Notes: a model not told the origin generated them from the sequence alone. A stretch of 64,000 nt of DNA from Isoetes taiwanensis (GCA_021234155.1 JAJEKV010000106.1:1007002-1071001), one strand, 5' to 3'. Positions 23,942 through 35,213 are shown, numbered from the stretch's first letter. Translations and numbers: made by a program.

Positions 23942-24687
23942 ACGGTGAATTGAAGTTCATTGGCAAAAGAGTTGGAAACTTGTTTGGTTTTAATATTGAT
24001 CATCTTCATGAAGTTAATCTGGTAGAATATCCAGATGTGAAACTTTGGCATAACAGGCTATGTCATGTGAATTCTGCAATGATTGAAACTCTTAAAAAAA
24101 CGGGTCTAATCTCTGCAAAAGCAGAAGAAGGAAATTTTTTATGTGGTGGCTGTCAACTTGGTAAGCAACCAAGATTACCATTCAAAAGGTCAAATAAAAG
24201 AGCAAAAGGCATTTTGGATCTGGTACATACGGATCTATGTGGTCCTATAAATGTTACCAGCTTAAGTGGACATAAGTATTTCATGAGCTTCATAGATGAT
24301 TTCAGCAGAAGAACAAAATGTTATATTCTGAAAATGAAAGATCAAGCAAGTGAGGCGTTGAAATTATTTACTGCTGAAACTGAGCTAGAGACTGGAAGAA
24401 AAATAAAATATATAAGGTCAGATAGGGGAGGTGAGTATATATCTGATGAATTTAAGGTTTTTTGTGCAAGCAGGGGAATCAAGAGGCAACTAACATGTAG
24501 ATATTCACCACAACAAAATGGAGTAGCTGAAAGAAAGAACAGGACCTTACTAGATGTTGTGAGATCCATGCTAAAGTACTCTGGCTTACCAAATTTTCTG
24601 TGGGATGAAGCTGTGAAGGCAGCAGTCTATATTCAAAATTTGTTACCTTCTACAAGCATAAAAGGTGCCATTCCTGAGATGCTTTAG
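23878..24687 (+). pseudogene. copia integrase
   Basis: Starts with the GAG-pre-integrase zinc region (WHNRLCHVN, then CGGCQLGK: HHCC). The DDE core follows: D in VHTDLCGPI, D in YIRSDRGGEY and E in QQNGVAERKNR. An in-frame TAG at 24,685-24,687 replaces the Trp usually found before SGK-PS; coding continues beyond it in the same frame (FKAYGCLCFVHVPEE). Confidence 0.93.
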
Positions 24688-25163
24688 TCTGGTAAGTTCC
24701 CATCTTATGACAGATTTAAAGCATATGGATGTTTATGTTTTGTTCATGTCCCTGAAGAATTAAGAAAGAAATTGGATGATTGGGCATATATAGCATATCT
24801 TGTAGGATATGATTCAACTCAAAAGCATTCAGACTATATGATCCAGCAAGGAGAAAAATCATAGTCAGCAGGGATGTTATTTTTAATGAGAATGAGTTTT
24901 ATAGAAGGATCCCCATGATAAACTCAAAAAACCCATGTGATAATAAAAGAAAGGATGTTATTACAGAAATACAACAACAAATAAATGAAGAAAAAACTGG
25001 AAGGGTGGAACAGGCAGATTTAAGTGATTTTGACAATGAGTCAGAATTAATTCCAGATAAAGTTATTGAGTCTGAAATGGAACCTGGAATTGAACATCAA
25101 GAGTTAGAAGTTGATTATGGTACCAAACCCAAGAGAAAGCCAAAATGAACTGAAGCTCAGATT

Positions 25164-26168
25164 TTGGCAGATGAAGCTAAACATGTTTTAGAATCACATG
25201 GGAGAAATGAAATTGGAAAAAGCAAAAGACTCAGATCTGTTGCAGGAGAAATTAATACAGTATTTGATATTTTGATATTGGAAAATGATAAAATACCTCA
25301 AAATTCTGATGAAGCAGTGCATGATTCAAATGGAGAAAACTGGCTAAATGCCATGGAAGATGAAATGAGTGCTTTTAAGAGAACGAACACTTATACTATA
25401 GTTGATATGCCATTGAATAAGAATATAGTTGGAAGTAAATGGATATATCGAGTGAAACCTGGTGTTGATAAAAGAACAAAAAAATTCAAAGCCAGACTAG
25501 TTGCTCAAGGATTCACACAGAAAAAAGGGGAAGATTTTGATGAAACATTCTCATCCATTAGTGAAAATAAACAGCTTGAGAATGCTATTAGCTATTGCAA
25601 ATGCTTGTGATTATGAAATACATCATATGGATGTAAGTACAGCATTTTTGAATGCTAAATTAGAAGAGGAAATATATCTAAAACCTGCACCTGGATTTGA
25701 AGAAGAAAAAGGTAAAGTGTGGAGATTAAATAGAGCAGTATATGGCCTTAAGCAATCTCCCAGAGAATGGTATAAGTGTATGGATGGATATTTGTTAGAA
25801 CAAGGTTTTGAAAAGCTCAACTATGATGGGAATATTTACAGATTTAAAATGGAAAATGATTGGTGCATTATTGCTTTGTATTTGATGACAACATTATGGT
25901 AGCAAATGGAAACAAAGTACTAAATTACTGCAAGAATATTTTGAAAATGAGATTTCAAATGAGTGACCTTGGAGAACTCAAAAGATTTTTGGGTATTGAT
26001 GTATACAGGAATAGAAATCAAAGGATACTAGTTCTAAGTCAGCAAGGACATATTCAAAATATGTTAAAGGGATTTTATATGGAGGAGTGTAATGTGGCAC
26101 ATACTCCAATGGTGCCTGGTCATAAAATCTCTGCAAAGAAATGGAAAAAATACCCTACAGGAGTTTGA
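25164..26168 (+). pseudogene. copia reverse transcriptase
   Basis: RT is spread over three frames: NTYTIVDMPLNKNIVGSKWI and ARLVAQGFTQ (to 25,610), then HHMDVSTAFLNAKLEEEIYL and VYGLKQSPREWY (25,501-25,902), then the catalytic region read as VFDDNIMVA with FLGIDV (25,860-26,168). The usual YVDDM box is altered to FDDN, partly because of the frameshift. The enzyme cannot be made from this copy. Confidence 0.9.
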
Positions 26169-26836
26169 TTGGGTGCTTATCATATGTGGCAAACTGTACT
26201 AGACCTGACATTGCATTTGCGGTTAATATCCTCAGCAGGTACAATAATAAAGCTGGAAAAGGTCACTGGAATGCAGCAAAAAGAATCTTAAAATATTTGA
26301 AAGGTACAATGCATTATGGTATTCTATTTAATGAAGCTAATTTGCAGTTGCAAGCTTATTGTGATGCTGATTGGGGAGGGGATTTAGGCAAACGAAAATC
26401 TACTTCAGGGTATGTGGTTTTATTAGGTGGAGCTCCAATTGCCTGGAAATGTAAAAAGCAAGGAAGTATTGCACTATCCAGTGCTGAAGCTGAGTATAAT
26501 TCTGCAGCCTTGTTGACTAAAGAAATAATTTGGGAAAGAAGACTCATGGAAGAATTTGGATTTGCACAAACAAGACCAACAGTTCTCTATTGCGACAATA
26601 CTAGCTATATTGCTATGACAAAAAACCCAATTCTACATGAGAGGTCAAAACATATTGATATGGAGGTTCATTTTATCAGGGATACGATAAAGAAAGATCA
26701 GGTGCATTTAACTTATGTTAGTTCACAAGATCAACGAGCAGATATACTTACAAAAGCCTTACCATTGTCCAGATTTCTGGAATTAAGAAGTCTGCTACAC
26801 TGTGATAACAGGGAATATCACATGAAGGGGGAATGA
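26141..26836 (+). pseudogene. copia RNase H
   Basis: About 231 residues: YRSLIGCLSYVANCTRPDIA, then YCDADWGGD, KSTSGYVVLLGGAPIAWKC, SSAEAEYNS, LYCDNTSYIAMTKNP and the HIDMEVHFIRD block. The acidic active-site residues (D, E, D) are in their usual places. It ends nine bases or so before the polypurine tract. Confidence 0.92.
26824..26833 (+). promoter_or_regulatory. copia polypurine tract
   Basis: GAAGGGGGAA lies immediately before the 3' LTR, as expected for the plus-strand primer. Confidence 0.9.
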
Positions 26837-27338
26837 TAAAATTATGTGTCATGTGATATTTGAGCAGAAGTATAGGTTTTTATACAGTAAATCTGCTAAG
26901 ACCCAGGGGATTAGTGACCACATCTTGGCTCCCCTGGGCTAATGAGGATTCATACGAGCATTCATGAGAAGCAGTGGCAGTGAATGCAAGTAAAGGGCAT
27001 CGAAGTTGAAAAGGGGCACTGCCTACATTTGATGTGCTTAAAATCAAAAGTTAAGAGCGTATTTTCCCTTCAGTGCACTTACACAGTTCCGCCGTATAAA
27101 ATACGCGTGGAAAAATTGTGCGCGTTAACCTGGTTAGGTTTCAATGGTTCAAAGGATTATTTCTGATGATATGCCTGTGGGATATTTGATTATGATAGAA
27201 GAAGCCAGGATTGGAAAGTGTATCCACCCCTTAACTGCCGGGATTGATGATTATTAAAATGAATAGAACTATGCGGATGATATATACATGAGAGTTGGAA
27301 GACTGTGGCGATTGCATTGATTCAAATAAATTTTAACA
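26834..27338 (+). repeat. copia 3' LTR (505 bp)
   Basis: Same length as the 5' LTR with about 14 substitutions by eye; followed by the TGTCA target duplication. Confidence 0.95.
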
Positions 27339-27640
27339 TGTCAGACCATTATCCACTTTATGTCACTTTGGATTGGAGATACTCAGTGGCGTGGCCACAG
27401 GATAGACGCTCTCGGGGTTTGGGATACATCCCGAACTATCGGAAGCAAGCAGAGTATGAGGTTGTGCTTGCATGTGAGCTACAAGGGATTGATGCCCTCT
27501 ATACATTGCATGATAAGTGTGAGTGGTTAGCGAAGGCCTTGCCCGCAGCAGCCAGTGAATGCTTTGCAGCAAGAAAGCCCCGCGAAGGGACACTGCGCAA
27601 TTCCCTCAGAACCCCTGGTTTGACGCCAAATGTAAGGCTC
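27339..27640 (+). pseudogene. LINE ORF2 endonuclease, C-terminal part
   Basis: Resumes after the copia element with SDHYPLYVTLD, the Asp-His catalytic block of EEP nucleases, and then a linker (DALYTLHDKCEWLAKAL). Further linker sequence follows in other frames to 27,840. Confidence 0.85.
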
Positions 27641-27847
27641 TAAAGAGCCAGCTATGCCCCATTTTAGATCCATGGCTCCGGCAACAGGCCATTAGGGACT
27701 ATAAGGCATTCTTGAAATCCAAAAAGCATCGGTATACTGCAAAAATCAGCAGCGCATATTTGATCTACTGATGACTGAGCCAAAAGCCTTCTGGCATGGA
27801 GTGATGTATAAGAGGCATCAACCACCTGGCAATGTTACCTCAGACCA

Positions 27848-28738
27848 GTGGAGACAACGGATGGAGGAGTTGTATGGCCAGGAGCGATCACTGAAGTGCC
27901 AGATCAACTAGGAGAAACGCTACAGCTTTCAAAGGAGGACATCCACCAGGGTCTTAGACATCTTGCTAATGGTAAAGCAAAGGACTTGCAGGGACTTCAG
28001 GCCGAGCTCTTGAAATGGGGTGGACTAGCTTTGCTAGGGCCTTTGACAGTGATAATCAATCAGGCCATTAGAGAGGGCCTCCCACAGGAATGGATGGTTA
28101 GCAAGATCACCCCTATTCATAAGACGAGAAGTAGGGATGACTCCGCCAACTACCGTATGATCATGGTGAGCCCATTACTCGCAAAACTTCTAGCAGGTGT
28201 GCTGGAGAAGAAGTTAACGCAGTGGGCTGAGGAAACTGGAGTACGTGCAGTTGGCCAGGCAGGTTTTTGCCCTGCCCACTCCACGATTGACCATATTTTT
28301 ACTCTCAGAATTCTTATGGAAGCTAGCCGCAATGCACGACGTGACTTGTATTGCTGTTTCATGGATTTTAAGATGGCATATGATACGGTCCCTCGAGACC
28401 TGTTGTGGCAGCGCTGGCAGGAGCTACATGTCCCACGGGGCTTGCAAAATGCCATCTACAGGCTCTATGACGGAATATATGCCACTTTGCCTGCATCAGA
28501 TCACCGAGTGAGTAGCACCATAGGTGTTAAACAGGGATGTCCGTTATCTCCAACGCTTTTTGGACTCTATATTGACAAGTTGGAGACCTGGATGCAAGAA
28601 CATGGAGGTGGTGGCCCACAGTTGCCAGAGGCATATACAATAAAACAGTTGCTCTATGCAGACGATGTGGGCTTATTGTCCCATACATCTAGGAGTATGC
28701 AGGAACATTTGGATGCTCTCAGTGGATTCTTGACATAG
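27848..28738 (+). pseudogene. LINE ORF2 reverse transcriptase
   Basis: About 296 residues covering the non-LTR RT core: IHQGLRHLANGKAKDLQGLQ, LPQEWMVSKITPIHKT, SANYRMIMVSPLLAKLL, GQAGFCPAHSTIDHIF, YCCFMDFKMAYDTVPRDLLW (first catalytic Asp), GVKQGCPLSPTLFGLYID, and the YADD box in KQLLYADDVGLL. It ends at a TAG next to a one-base frameshift, after which the protein continues at 28,744. Confidence 0.93.
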
Positions 28739-28743
28739 CAGGA

Positions 28744-29730
28744 ATGACCGTGAACCAGCAGAAAATCAAATTGTTGGCAATCCTGTCCGCGCAACATGAT
28801 ATCCAAGACTTCTATTACAGAGGACAAAGGATGGATGTTGTAAGGACCTTTAAGTATCTGGGAATCGATTTTTCTGCTAACATGCTATGGGATGACTGTG
28901 TAGAAAGAAGTGTCAGCGCGGGATGGAAAGCCCTGTATGCAATGCAGAATAGCTGTTACAGAATAGATCTCTGCGATTGGGCACGCAAAGCACACGTGTT
29001 CAGAGCACTCATTAAACCAGTATTGCTGTATGGGGTAGAGGTCCGGGGTCCAGCGATTAGCAAGAACACCTGGGATAAGCTAGAGAGGGTACAGAAGGCC
29101 TTCTTGACATACAGCCTAGGCGTCCGGGACATGGTGCCTTATCCGATTTTGCTGTATGAGACGGGTTTTTGGCCCCTGCAGCATTCTGCTATGCGCAGGC
29201 ACCTTGCGTATTTCCATAAGGTTGACAGAATGGATGCACAATGTCTCCCTCCCGGGCTCTGTTATTGGCACAAGGGCCATAACGACTGAAGAGAGTGTGG
29301 CAGGAGCATTGTAAGGGGTGGTTCGCAAGATGGTCCATAGACTATCAACAAATTATGGCTATGCCGGACATCGGGGAACAGGAGCTGCATTTGAATGAGC
29401 GCTTTGCTGCCTCTCTATGGGATGTGCTCACTCTTGCGAATCCCAAAACAGAGCACTACCACACGCAGGTTAATCTGTCGCTGGAACATGGCCCACACCA
29501 ATATTTGAAGGCACACATCTCTACCAAGAAACGGAGAGCCATAGCTGCAATGAGGACATGGTCCCACCATCTCAGAATTGAGACAGGCCACTGGGGTACG
29601 GATGGAGGGCAGAGAATCCCCCGGCATGAGAGACTATGCCAGTGTTGCCACATGCAGATATAAGAAGATGAACACCATGCTCTACAGAAGTGTCCGGCAT
29701 ATGCACACATCCGAGCAGCTCATGCCGATC
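28744..29730 (+). pseudogene. LINE ORF2 thumb and C-terminal zinc region
   Basis: First frame (to 29,289): MTVNQQKIKLL, FKYLGIDFSANMLW, then LLYGVEVRGPAI and TYSLGVRDMVPY, the post-RT region. Second frame (29,295-29,663): a Trp-rich stretch and the start of a zinc motif, LCQCC. A TAA follows, and the remaining ligands (HHALQKC) lie downstream in the same frame, giving CCHC spacing with a stop in between. Confidence 0.82.
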
Positions 29731-30016
29731 TCAGATGCTCTGAGATAGCAATTAATCAATTGCTGGTTTCGCCAATGGTTGCACGTCTTGCGTCCTACAT
29801 TCTGCAAGTCTTCATTGTCAGAGAGTCCCTCACAACACAGGGAATTTGAGTGCCCAGATAGGGAATTTGAACGCCTACTACAAGGGTTTTTCCTCCCACA
29901 TATGGGGTTTTTTCGCCCCAGTGGTAGAGACACATTGTATAGGGCTCTTATGGTTTTCTTTTGTGTTTGGATATTATCTGATATATTGTATTGTGACCGT
30001 TTCATAGGTCAGTTGG

Positions 30017-30055
30017 CCTCCGTGGACGTTAAAATATACTTCCTTCCTTCCTTCC
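30017..30055 (+). repeat. LINE 3' end and (TTCC)n tail
   Basis: CCTCCGTGGACGTTAAAAT, then a few bases, then CTTCCTTCCTTCCTTCC, ending directly at the 18-bp target repeat. The same module, with other simple-repeat tails, ends several elements elsewhere in the window. Confidence 0.85.
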
Positions 30056-30084
30056 ATTTATATCATTTGAGATGTTAAGGGTAT

Positions 30085-30410
30085 GGTCACATGAACAGGT
30101 CGGCATGAACTACTCCCTCTCGACATGAACAACTTCAATTTCGAGAGGGTCACATGAAGATTAAGTGGAACCGGAGGGCTTGCCGTTTCTCTCTTCCCTG
30201 CTGATTTTTGGATCATTGCCAAGTGCCCTGAGTTTTGCCACGTGCTCAGATTCGAGGGATTCATATTGATATGAATCCTTTCAACTGAGAAGAGAGACGG
30301 CGGAATGGATCGATGTCAACATGGATCTCTTCATGTCAAAAATCAGCATGAGACCCTTTTAATTTCAGTTTTTGACATCTAAGGAGAGATGTCGACCTGT
30401 TCATGTGACC
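30085..30410. mobile_element. MITE-like element, 326 bp
   Basis: Terminal inverted repeats of about 22 bp start GGTCACATGAACAGGTCG at the left and mirror at the right end (30,389-30,410) with one mismatch. Internal copies of the GGTCACATGAA and GACATGAAC motifs suggest subterminal repeats. No coding capacity. I could not settle a target-site duplication, so the superfamily is open. Confidence 0.7.
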
Positions 30411-30494
30411 CGGAAGTCATTACTATTTTATAGTGACCAGGATGCGAAATGCCTATCACAATAGGATAATACAGTACCCCTATTCACACCGTGG

Positions 30495-30690
30495 CCATGG
30501 TGTGAAATAGATACTCCCAACGACTTTTGAAAAGCCAATGTTGTGTGAAATAGATGCCCGCAATTATTCTGGAAAAGCCAATTTTGCAACACGACCAGTG
30601 TGAAATAGGCACCAGCAATTATTCTGGAAAAGCCAATTATGCATCATAGCCACAGTATGAAAAGGATACACCGAACTCAATTGGAATGCA
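30495..30690. repeat. Degenerate tandem repeat, about 57-bp unit
   Basis: Units begin GTGTGAAATAG near 30,499, 30,543 and 30,600, with a weaker one (GTATGAAAAGG) near 30,656. The middle ones share GCAATTATTCTGGAAAAGCC. They lie between the MITE and the palindrome array. Confidence 0.75.
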
Positions 30691-31075
30691 CTATATTGCA
30701 ATGTGTCAATAGTACCTTGCAAAATTAAAAGTGAATAAGAAATATAATGATGGCACATTATAGAATCGTAATGATGCTCACAAAAGCAAATAAGACAAAT
30801 AATAATACAAAAATAGCCAGATATTAATTTCTATACATGGTACAAAAGACTTCCTAGTTGAGGCACCCCCAAAACTATCTAGCTAAAGCATAATCCCCGT
30901 TCTGCATAATGATACGGTTTCCATGCCCATAATAGCGAACAATGTCCTGAAAGATGCTAACCAAATGAGCCTCTGTTGTTTCTTGCCGTATAGTTAAGTC
31001 CTCTGGTTAGATTCTGGTAATCTCCTCCACTACAGAAAAAATGTTTCGTAGCTTCTCTGTTCCTTCCTTCCTCGG
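30691..31075. other. No gene seen
   Basis: AT-rich spacer before the palindrome array; no coding or RNA signature. Confidence 0.4.
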
Positions 31076-31218
31076 AGTGTATTCCGGAATACACTTTGCT
31101 TACACAAGAAGGGCAAAGTGTATTCCAGAATACACTTCGCCAAACCACGAAAGGCAAAAGTGTATTTTGGAATACACTTTGCTTTTCTTGTTTAAGCAAT
31201 GTGTATTCCGGAATACAC
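31076..31218. repeat. Array of four spaced palindromes
   Basis: Four dyads of the form AGTGTATTC-NN-GAATACACT, at 31,076-31,095 (AGTGTATTCCGGAATACACT, perfect), 31,116-31,137, 31,158-31,179 and 31,201-31,218, start about 40-42 bp apart. Most are embedded in a wider GCAAA...TTTGC dyad. Half-site-like GGAATAC/GTATTC motifs continue to about 31,545. The array stands about 400 bp before the DUF7869-type gene. Confidence 0.9.
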
Positions 31219-31616
31219 TTTTACCCACCAAAGTAAACTATAAAAGATCTAAAAGACGTACTATGTACTTCACATGCTTACCTGTCCATGATTTTCGCTA
31301 TGTAAGCTGGAATACAGCAACCGTGAATAAGAATAGAAGGCGCTCGGGCTGGCGACTGAAGCTCTGAAATTGGAATACGCAACTGAGGCGCTAAATTTTC
31401 CTTTTTAAAGGTAGACTATGGTCCGCTCTCTTTTTCTATGTAAAATGAAATACGGCTTGTCCAGAAAGGCTGGACTAGTGTATTCTAGAACAGGTTTCAT
31501 GGACTTACACAACAAATGCATCACACCAAATAGCTATTTGTATTCTCGAATAGCAATTGCACAATCAACCACTGAGTTACTTACATGTCCCCATTGTTTT
31601 GCAGATGTTTAAGATG

Positions 31617-34600
31617 GTTAACGGCGTCATGAACAAACTACCACCACCTTTTGTTTCCTCTAGTACCTCTACTTCAGATGGAATACATGACACAGATGCT
31701 TCTTTGACTCCTACCTCGTCAAGGTCCTTGTTATTCCTCGAAGACACTCCGAGTCTAGTAACTAGTAGACTACCACCACCTTTCCAACCCTATCCAAGTC
31801 CAGTAAGAAATAGGCTGCCACCTCCTTTCATTGCCTCACTAGTTGCACGTAGCAATCTTCCACCACCTTTTGTTCCATCCCCCAACACTACAGAGGCTCG
31901 ACCTTAGCAAGTTTTTTCGGAACAGACTACCCCAGCCATTTATAGTTTCTCCTTCTTCACTTAGACAAACAAGGAACGCAGCACGCTCAGAAGACTGCGA
32001 GATTCTCCACAGCTTCTCCCAACACAACTTCACTACAAATGAAGATGACCTCACAGCATCTACTCCTCTTCACACAACCGTGGTGACACATGGGTTTGCA
32101 GAATTCCAATCGACTGTAAGGGATATGTTTGAACGAACTCCTCGTAAAGAAGCTGCAACAACATTTGCTGGCACGTCGTCTTATGGCCCACCTCCTTCAT
32201 TCAACACTGTGCCTCCGACTTATCCGGGTACAGCTTCACGTGGTTTGTTTTTCTCTACAAGTATACCACTAAGGGCATACGAGGTCACCCCTAGAGTAGA
32301 ACTCTTATCAGAAGATGGCATACCACTAAGGGCATAGGAGATCACCCCTAGAGTAGAACTCTCATCAGAAGATGAAGACACCAACGAGGTGCAACGAGAT
32401 TACACATTCTCCAGCTAGCCCTCCAAGAAATTCAAGGTGGATTTTAGTTCGAGAGCATGCTCCTCTGTAAGAAGAAGAAACCTTATAGATGAGCACAAAA
32501 TGATAAGACTTTTAAGAACTAAATGCTGTTCATTGGGTTGCATCAACAAATTTAACATGTCTAAATTACGAGCAGTTAGAGACAACTACAGTTCAATGAC
32601 ATTGGCAGACCAGAATGCCTACTTGACTTATCATGTAAAACCAGACCACAACACCTTCTTGCACTACATTAACCGTGAACAAGTCTGCCAAAAATGCTTT
32701 ATTGTTGTCCACCGTTTAGGGTCCACCAGAATGTCTCGAATACACAAAAGACTAGATAAAAACCCAGCAATAGATGATCATTGTGGACCAAGAAGAGTTG
32801 TAACCATGCATGCCCTTGCTGTTGTGTCATGGATGGAGAAGTATTTTAGATAAACATGTGAGAAGTTGCCTAACAGCAACATGTATCATTTGACAGATAA
32901 AAAATCACAAAAAAAAGATGTCTTCAACGAATACAAAGAGACTTGCATTCAGTTTCAGCACATCTCTTACTCACACTTCACTAGACTGTGGAAAAGTGAA
33001 TTTGGTCTTGTGAAAATTCCAAGGAGACATAGAATGTCTGTTTGCTCAAGGTGTGCAGAATTAAAGAGTCAACGAAATACTGCAAAGACAGAGGTCGAAA
33101 GAAGTAAGCTCAAGTTCTCTTCTCTCTCACTTCTTTAAAGAAATGTTTTGACCTGATTTCTTCAACAGATAATGCGCAACAGAACCTTGCTAGACATCGA
33201 GAACAACACGCAGCAGAGAGAAGAAAGATTGCCAAGCACAGAAAAAAGCTCTTGAACGTCCACTGCAATATATACTGTTGTCTGTTGTAATTGATGGAAT
33301 GGATAAAAAAAAAACCACTCTACCCCATTTCTTAAATATTCCTAAAGATGTGCCAGAGGAATGTTTTGTTAAGGTGCACCTTGTAGGAGCTATGGTCTTC
33401 AAAGGTAGTTTATAATGCAAGGTATTTTTGACGTAGCCAAACTTGCGTGGTGACCCGAACCTCATAATTACAATTCTTAACAAGGTCCTGTGCAAGCAAG
33501 AGCAATTATCACCAGTGCTCTACCTGCAACTTGACAATACTACAAGGGAGAACAAGTGCCATGTTAGTGGAGCTAGGGATCTTTAAAAAAGTAAAGCTCG
33601 GATTCTTACTTGTAGGCCACACTCATGATCAGATTGATCAAATGTTCTGCAGATTTTCTGTGCGCCTTAGAAGGAAGAAGGCTTTTTGTCTTCCTACTTT
33701 AGTTCGAATTATTGAAGATTCTTACACTCCTGTTCCAGTGATTGAGCTCCTTAAAGAGACTGCCGACTTTAGAGAGTTTATTTTCTCTCAACGTTCAGAC
33801 AGAGAACAAGCTGTGAACAAGTTGCGATCTCACCTTTCAACATCACATCAAGTTCTACTTGAAGGATGGACAAAGCTTCTTATAGGGGAAGAAGTACACC
33901 ACAACTAAGGACTGGAGTCCACCAGAGGGATTGCGCTTCCTTAAATCTATTCCAGACACTTGTTTTGTAGAACGTGCTGAGCAACTTCCTCTCAAAAATT
34001 CTAAGGAGTCCAAGCAGAAGAAAAGTACCCCAGTGACATCCTTAAAAGCCATTGAAATTGGAATTTCCTCAGGCTTTAAGTACTTCATAGAAGAAGATCG
34101 GATGTGGTGGCGAAATTTCTTTCTTGAACAGAAAATTATTATACAAAACCTAGCTCTAAGACAGTTGCAAGAGCCATTTCAATGGCCTAACACCTCCATC
34201 AACCCCAGCACCAGGCAGGTCCAAGCAATGCTACAATAGCACCTGCAGTAGAGGAAGATGAGGATCGAGTCATGTCCCTCGAACTAAGACGCAGGAATGA
34301 GCCTCAAGGTAATATCACAGAAATTGCCAAAGGTATGATAATTGCTCTTCCAACTGAGGAGGATGACAAAGGTCGACCTTTTTAGATAGCAAAAGTACTT
34401 GATACAGTCAAGGAGGAAGGCTTAGTCACTAAAGTCAAGATTCATTGGCTTGCCAACACGCTCAGAAAATGCTTTTGAAGGTAGATATGAGTTAGAAATG
34501 AGAAGTCCAGGAAAAGGGAGAAAGTCCAAGAAAGTGGGTTGTAGGGATGAGCTGAACCTAAGTGACGTGACTATACTGTGCCATGATTTCAAATTGAAAT

Positions 34601-34839
34601 ATGACAACCATCTATGCAAGAGGACTATCAATTTGCTTAAAAAGGCTTGTAATTATGAGGAAGAGAATGAAGAAGGGAGTGGTGGTGGCAATGCATCTGT
34701 TGATAGTGAGGAGGAAGATAACTCAAGCACTTTCTCGAATGACAGTGAAAGAAGTGAAGATGATGAGGATGACATAAATGAACATGATGACGTGCTGGAT
34801 CCCTCCCTTATCACTCCTCACACTTTTGTACATAACTGA
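31617..34839 (+). pseudogene. DUF7869-type transposase-like gene, decayed
   Basis: Pieces in order: a Pro-rich N-terminus with five LPPPF/LPQPF repeats (31,617-31,960); the cysteine region KCCSLGCINKF and QVCQKCFIVVH (32,437-32,853); an in-frame TAA, then SVCSRCAEL (to about 33,103); a probable intron to 33,170; SVVIDGMDKKKTTLPHF (33,285); LYLQLDNTTRENK (33,518); FLLVGHTHDQIDQMF (33,600); and a C-terminal part with RPF-stop-IAKVLDT, resembling a BAH-like segment, ending in an acidic tail. The DGMD, LDN and GHTH-DID blocks are what I recall of DUF7869 proteins, which spread widely in eukaryotes and look transposon-borne. At least three frameshifts and two in-frame stops disable it. No TIR pair was found. 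Confidence 0.75.
32262..32377 (+). repeat. 58-bp coding tandem duplication with a new stop
   Basis: Two adjacent 58-bp units begin ATACCACTAAGGGCATA at 32,262 and 32,320. The second reads GGCATAG where the first has GGCATAC, turning a Tyr codon into TAG. Confidence 0.85.
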
Positions 34840-35213
34840 GTCTTACAAAAAGACTGTAAATTTTGCATGTGAATATGAAGATTTTATCTTCACATTTTGA
34901 AAATACTACAATTTCAGTTACAGACTTTACTTCAATTTTTTGTTAAATATTCTCTCCTCTTGAATTAGTGGTTTTCTCTGAAAACATACTTGAAGAAAAT
35001 TCTATTTGCACGAAAAGTGTCACTTCAAAAAAGTCATTTCTATCGTTAAATAAAAAAATTAGTCATTAAGGGGGTTTCAAAATACAATTTCATGCATCAT
35101 TTTTTTTTAATAACCTCATTTTATCCCCTTTTTTTGTAAAAAATAAGGGAATCTTCAAGGAATATTCTTTTTGCTCTCGTTTCGATGATTTGCTCCCGTT
35201 TAATTATGCAATC
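34840..35213. other. Spacer between two transposons
   Basis: T- and A-rich sequence after the acidic tail and before the Harbinger target site. I found no inverted repeat that would close the DUF7869-type element. Confidence 0.4.

Larger units (their letters stand above)
22051..27338 (+). mobile_element. Ty1/copia LTR retrotransposon, 5,288 bp
   Basis: Two 505-bp LTRs start TGATAAAATTATG and end TTTTAACA. The element is flanked by TGTCA (22,046-22,050 and 27,339-27,343). PBS and polypurine tract are in place. Domains run gag, protease, integrase, RT, RNase H, the copia order. I count about 14 differences between the LTRs, nearly all transitions, so it is fairly young. Even so, several frameshifts and a nonsense codon disrupt the polyprotein. 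It sits inside the endonuclease of the LINE and so postdates it. Confidence 0.97.
19555..30055 (+). mobile_element. Full-span LINE with (TTCC)n tail, split by a copia element
   Basis: Flanked by the 18-bp direct repeat ATTTATATCATTTGAGAT (19,537-19,554 and 30,056-30,073). After removal of the copia insertion and its 5-bp duplication, the LINE is about 5.2 kb. Order: 5' leader with an internal duplication, ORF1 (coiled coil plus RNA-binding-like C-terminus), ORF2 with EEP endonuclease, RT, and a C-terminal CCHC-like zinc region, then a 3' UTR ending in TTCC repeats. Nonsense codons and frameshifts in both ORFs show it is inactive. Endonuclease type and long duplication fit target-primed insertion. 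Confidence 0.88.

Noticed and set aside
30085-30410. PIF/Harbinger MITE using nearby TTA sequences as target duplication
   Set aside because: TTA at 30,075 and 30,419 is not adjacent to the inverted repeats, and the bases between do not match.
31076-31218. CRISPR-like array of repeats with even spacing
   Set aside because: Repeats are palindromic, only four in number, about 20 bp long, in plant nuclear DNA, and the intervening sequence is partly similar. It is better described as a regulatory or subterminal array.
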